From JBAZTO01 sp041661865 (GTDB lineage: Bacteria; Planctomycetota; Phycisphaerae; SM23-33): a stretch of DNA of 62,954 nt. The notes below the pieces were generated by a model. The model was not told the origin of the DNA, did not search any database, and was given only the letters and a program-made list of their open reading frames with translations. Position 1 is the first letter of the stretch, and the number at the start of each line of letters is the position of its first letter. Position numbers and translations under genes: made by a program. The stretch covers positions 1 to 62,954 of the forward strand of contig JBAZTO010000021.1 in the NCBI GenBank assembly GCA_041661865.1. Reading direction: 5' to 3'. This document shows positions 59,945 to 62,954 of the stretch, piece by piece.

Positions 59945-60235
59945 ATGGCTGACACTCTTCCCGAAACGCTGGACGCCATCTATGCTCGGCTTGTGCTGAC
60001 CGAGGGCGTGCCTGCGGAGCTGACCCTGGGCCGATTCCACCTCGGCCTGCCTGGCTACGAGGCGTGGCTGGCACGCATGGAGGGGTATGGGTTCGAAGCT
60101 GTCGTGGTCGTTCCATACCACACGATTTCAGCCGTATCGCCGATGGAGCGGGTCATGGAAGTTCTACGGGACGCGCTTGATGATGCGCTGGTCAGCATAA
60201 CGACCCGGCGGTTGAACTGGGAGGCGCAGAAATGA
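59945..60235 (+). CDS. small hypothetical protein
   Basis: 96 residues, starting one base after the helicase stop. Alpha/beta (GYGFEAVVVVPYHTIS, then two helices). No motif. ATGA overlap with the nuclease gene. Confidence 0.65.
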   Translation: MADTLPETLDAIYARLVLTEGVPAELTLGRFHLGLPGYEAWLARMEGYGFEAVVVVPYHTISAVSPMERVMEVLRDALDDALVSITTRRLNWEAQK

Positions 60236-61089
60236 CTCTACTCGCAGGCGGTGGTCCATCCGGAAATGGCTGGAGCAACTGGGGGCCCTTCGCTCTCTGT
60301 CCGCAGCTCTACAGCTATCTCCACGTGCTCAAGGTCATCCGGGTCGAGGGTGTAGCTCTCGACTTCGGCGGGGCGCTCCACCAGCAGCTTGCCCAGTGGG
60401 GCCAGCGCTGCATCGAGGAAGACGCCGGGCGAGATCCTGACGCGTACTACCCGCCAGGCCAGGACGCCTACCAGGTAGCCATCCAGACCGGCGGCCATCG
60501 GCGCCTGACCCGGGACATGGAGGATCTCCTCTGGCGCCTGGTCGCCGCTGTCGTCCCGAAGCAGCGGACCCGGGGCTGGAAGATCCTCGATGTCGAAGCC
60601 ATCTACCCGGTGCAGGTCGGGGAGTACCCGGACGGCTCACCGATTATCTACGCGCCCAGGCTGGACATCGTGCAGGAGTCGGCCCATGGAGTTGTCTGGT
60701 TCGATGACTACAAGACGACCGGAAGGCCCCCAGGCAAAGCCATGCTGGAGACCTACGCCATGGACGGGCAGTTCCTCGGCATGGGCCTCATCGGACGAGC
60801 CTACTTCGGTGAGCGATTCGCTGGCGTCCGTATCCACTGGATTCGGAAAGACGACTGTTCCCACTGGGTAGAGCCGGTTCCGATTCCCCGGAAGCTGGCG
60901 GACCGCTGGGGCGACGTCTTGGCCTACCAGGGAACTCGGCGGTGGGAGCTGGAGCAGGCTACGGCTGCCGGCGAGCTTTCGCCCTGGGAGTGGCCGGCGA
61001 CTGGGCACTTCGATACTTGCCATCGCCGCTACGGCGAGGACGGCGGCCGTTGCGCCGGAATGGAGCTGTGCTGCTGGGGGCCGAAATGA
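60232..61089 (+). CDS. Cas4/RecB-like PD-(D/E)XK nuclease with Cys cluster
   Basis: 285 residues. H50 in GALHQQLAQW, D145 in RLDIV, FDDYK (157-161) and a Gln-Tyr region near 175-181 make up the RecB-family active site. C23 plus C263, C274 and C280 match the split cysteine pattern that holds a 4Fe-4S cluster in Cas4 and AddB. Likely an exonuclease for recombination or DNA-end processing. No CRISPR genes are present. ATGA overlaps on both sides. Confidence 0.88.
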   Translation: MTLLAGGGPSGNGWSNWGPFALCPQLYSYLHVLKVIRVEGVALDFGGALHQQLAQWGQRCIEEDAGRDPDAYYPPGQDAYQVAIQTGGHRRLTRDMEDLLWRLVAAVVPKQRTRGWKILDVEAIYPVQVGEYPDGSPIIYAPRLDIVQESAHGVVWFDDYKTTGRPPGKAMLETYAMDGQFLGMGLIGRAYFGERFAGVRIHWIRKDDCSHWVEPVPIPRKLADRWGDVLAYQGTRRWELEQATAAGELSPWEWPATGHFDTCHRRYGEDGGRCAGMELCCWGPK

Positions 61090-61652
61090 CAGCATTCACG
61101 CATCCGGCAGCGGTGATGTTCGACGTGAAGAACGCCATCGACTTCATCAAGAAGGAGAAGGCGCGAGAGGGCTGGCGAATTCAGCCGACACCCGCGCCGT
61201 ATTTTCAACGCGCGGTATTCAAAAGGTCACCGATTCTGGTTGATGAATCGGTAGCCATGACACCGGTCGCACTCGAGACTTTCGAGTTGAAGCGGTACAG
61301 CGCGGTTGTGTGCGACCAGCCGTTCGCCGCATACCCAGCAAGCTGGGAGCGGTACCTGCGAGATTGCGGGCTCGGCGTGCATGTCCGAGCCAACTCGTAC
61401 TATCCGTTACCGCTCAAAAAGAATCGTGCGGCGAAGCTCCTGGCCAAGGCGGGGGTAAAGCGGAAGTTCATCAAGCTGTGGCGACACGGTTCGTTGGTGA
61501 AGCGGGCCGAGGCACTCAACATCGCGGGCTACCAGTTACTCGCCGCGGTGATTACGCCGCCGTGCGCAGCCATTCCAGACGAGAAGCTGTTAGTTGTGTG
61601 CGGCTGCGAAAACATCGAGAGCGCGTGGCTCCAATTTCTTGTGAAAGAATAA
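61086..61652 (+). CDS. hypothetical protein
   Basis: 188 residues from ATG 61086 (ATGA overlap). Basic, alpha/beta, with VVCDQPFAAYPASWERYLR and LLVVCGCENIESAWLQFLV. Unknown family. Its stop abuts the promoter box at 61651. Confidence 0.7.
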   Translation: MTAFTHPAAVMFDVKNAIDFIKKEKAREGWRIQPTPAPYFQRAVFKRSPILVDESVAMTPVALETFELKRYSAVVCDQPFAAYPASWERYLRDCGLGVHVRANSYYPLPLKKNRAAKLLAKAGVKRKFIKLWRHGSLVKRAEALNIAGYQLLAAVITPPCAAIPDEKLLVVCGCENIESAWLQFLVKE

Positions 61653-61685
61653 TTGTTGACACCTGTACGGTATCGGTGTAATTAT
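61651..61685 (+). promoter_or_regulatory. promoter with AATTGTTGACACCTGTA box
   Basis: TTGACA (61656-61661) and AATTAT (61680-61685), spacing 18. The 17-base box is identical to 4534-4550. It overlaps the preceding stop codon and precedes the Sak4-like gene. Confidence 0.65.
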
Positions 61686-61711
61686 CAGAGCGTAACCGGA
61701 GCGATATCAGA

Positions 61712-62647
61712 ATGTTATTCCGACACCACCAGATAGTCTCCTACGGGCCCCCGGGCTCCGGCAAGACTTCAGATGCCTTGAAGATTGCAGCCTTTGTCAT
61801 CGGCGACGAGGATGCTTTCGGCCCGGCGCTGGACCTGGGCATCGACCCGGTCTGGCTGCAAGACCATTTCCTGGCAGCCTCCTCCATCAAAGAAGCCATC
61901 GAGGCCATCGAGACCATCGACGCATGGATAGCGTCCGGCGATGTCGAGATGGACGCCGACAACCCCTTCTTCGTCCTGGTGGACGACGTGACCCGGATGG
62001 CCGCCGAGACGCTGAAACGGATTCCAGCGGTGTACGGGCAGTCTGGCAACGAGGATATCCGGGCACGATACGGCACGTCATCCGTGTGGGCTGGTAAGCT
62101 CGACGTGGCGCTCGATAACGCGCTGTTCAGTACCTTCTGCACCATGCACCGGAAGGATTCCAATACTGCGAAGGACGAGAAGACGGGGAAGGAGACCTTC
62201 ACCCGCGGCGGCCCCAAGCTCGCATCGCACAACCAGACCGAGCCGTTCATCTATGCTCGCACCCACGTCCTGGGCTGCGGGCAGGACCCCAAGTCGAAGC
62301 ACCCCTTGTGGAAGGGCTGCTATACCGCGCGCAACAATCATCCCCTCTGGGGTGAGAAGTGCCGCACCTGGTTCCATCCCCTCCGGGCGCCCATGAACGT
62401 AGGCGAGCACCTGCGATTCTCCGGTTGCCCTGTGGCGAGGCCCCCGGGTCTCGACTGGATGGAGGGTTGGGTGGATGCAGCGGCGGGCTGGTTCAAGGAC
62501 GGCTATTCCTGGACCGAAGTGCTTGCTGCTCTGCGGGACGCCAAGGTCTCGAAGCATCCGGGACACGTCCTGTGGACGATGAATGATGCCTGGGCCCGGT
62601 GGCAGATTCGCGAACTACATGAGAAGTACCAGGAGGGTATTGTCTGA
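61712..62647 (+). CDS. Sak4-like RecA-fold ATPase
   Basis: 311 residues with GGAG upstream. Walker A GPPGSGKT (12-19) and Walker B FFVLVDDVTRM (86-96). Size and neighbours (a nuclease upstream, an SSB-like gene downstream) fit the phage Sak4-type annealing ATPases, a RecA-related group that acts with ssDNA-binding proteins in recombination. A DNA-packaging or other AAA role is less likely. Confidence 0.82.
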   Translation: MLFRHHQIVSYGPPGSGKTSDALKIAAFVIGDEDAFGPALDLGIDPVWLQDHFLAASSIKEAIEAIETIDAWIASGDVEMDADNPFFVLVDDVTRMAAETLKRIPAVYGQSGNEDIRARYGTSSVWAGKLDVALDNALFSTFCTMHRKDSNTAKDEKTGKETFTRGGPKLASHNQTEPFIYARTHVLGCGQDPKSKHPLWKGCYTARNNHPLWGEKCRTWFHPLRAPMNVGEHLRFSGCPVARPPGLDWMEGWVDAAAGWFKDGYSWTEVLAALRDAKVSKHPGHVLWTMNDAWARWQIRELHEKYQEGIV

Positions 62648-62653
62648 CCTTGT

Positions 62654-62712
62654 GGGCTGGGAGCGGCCGCTGGGGCCGATTCCTGCGGGTTCGAGTCCCA
62701 CCCAGCCCACCA
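62654..62712 (+). tRNA. tRNA-like element lacking a D-arm
   Basis: 59 bases. GGGCTGG (62654-62660) pairs with CCAGCCC (62702-62708), followed by discriminator A and encoded CCA. GCGGG-TTCGAGT-CCCAC is a T-arm with one mismatch. The 24 bases between hold one hairpin (CGGCC/GGCCG with a 5-base loop) and no D-arm. It may be a tRNA-derived terminator-like RNA, a truncated tRNA, or an attachment-site-like tRNA 3' end. TTTTT follows. Confidence 0.5.
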
Positions 62713-62787
62713 TCTTTTTAACCCCGAAACCCGGACGCGGACCCGGCAAGATGCCCGCACAACCCACAGAAGGAGAGAAGCAGAACA

Positions 62788-62954
62788 ATGGCCAAGATCC
62801 TTATCTTCGTCGCAGCCGGCATCGCAGCCATGGGCCAGACCGTCAGTCAGCCCACCCAGGCCGGACCCGTGCGTTTCACCATCGAGAAGCTGGACGACGC
62901 GCCGTCGAAGGCCGGCTCGCCCATGTCCACCATCTACTGCCGCGTCGGCGAGAG
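62788..62954 (+). CDS. 5' part of the ssDNA-binding-like gene
   Basis: ATG 62788 follows AGAAGGAGAG. The first 14 codons (MAKILIFVAAGIAA) lead in frame into the sequence at bases 13-894 when the ends are joined. The N-terminus looks hydrophobic, but the Met at codon 15 could be the real start, as its context is equally plausible. Confidence 0.7.
   Translation, partial: MAKILIFVAAGIAAMGQTVSQPTQAGPVRFTIEKLDDAPSKAGSPMSTIYCRVGE
62818..62954. repeat. terminal direct repeat, right copy
   Basis: Repeats bases 1-137 with one mismatch at 62944. See the left copy. Confidence 0.95.

Noticed and set aside
62654..62712. complete tRNA or tmRNA 3' domain
   Set aside because: Too short for a canonical tRNA, no D-arm, no convincing anticodon loop; no tmRNA body nearby.

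Overview
The window reads as one complete tailed dsDNA bacteriophage genome, assembled as a circle. The first 137 bases recur at the end (62818-62954) with one mismatch, and the gene cut at the left edge regains its start codon at 62788 across this junction. The DNA is GC-rich, except for one very AT-rich stretch near 47.9 kb. Terminase, portal, capsid and adaptor-like genes are present. I see no tape-measure, tube or sheath gene, and there are several very large virion-type proteins, so a podovirus-like particle is most likely (inference). The host is not identifiable; sigma70-like TTGACA boxes and the GC content fit a GC-rich bacterium, perhaps a proteobacterium.

Layout. (1) 56.8 kb through the junction to 6.6 kb, plus strand: replication and recombination. 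It holds a SNF2-like helicase split by an intein, a Cas4/RecB-like nuclease, a Sak4-like ATPase, a tRNA-like element, a possible ssDNA-binding protein, a DNA polymerase I with an N-terminal UDG-like domain, an HTH protein and a Rad50-like ATPase. (2) 6.6-32.3 kb, minus strand: virion genes in order from the RHH/HTH regulator through large terminase, portal, InPase-like protein, FmdB-like zinc ribbon, scaffold candidates, capsid, decoration, adaptor, tail and internal virion proteins, to a 2467-residue polyvalent protein and finally a stand-alone CheY-like receiver. (3) 32.3-39.4 kb: a fibre, a PAPS-reductase-like PP-loop protein and an XRE regulator. (4) 39.4-46.8 kb, plus strand: an accessory block whose genes sit behind their own promoters and hairpin-rich leaders, with ComM-like and RadC-like proteins, an OB-fold-like protein and Cys-rich unknowns. 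(5) 46.8-48.2 kb: about 1.4 kb without genes, holding terminators, palindromes, iteron-like repeats, an AT-rich core and inverted flanks; this is the best origin candidate. (6) 48.2-54.4 kb, plus strand: a train of small overlapping genes ending in a methyltransferase-like protein, an amidase endolysin and a small secreted protein. (7) 54.5-56.7 kb, minus strand: a DUF3987-like ATPase and a zinc-finger protein.

How it fits together. The helicase, polymerase, ATPases and nuclease form a self-contained replication/recombination set that could act at the AT-rich origin. A box (AATTGTTGACA followed by STGTA-like bases) recurs before three early units. Virion genes share at least one TTGACA promoter and an RBS-sequestering hairpin before the capsid gene. 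The most unusual observations are the helicase intein whose Vsr/DUF559-like endonuclease lies in another reading frame, the paired ComM-like and RadC-like genes, the receiver-only protein, the origin architecture and the D-armless tRNA-like element.
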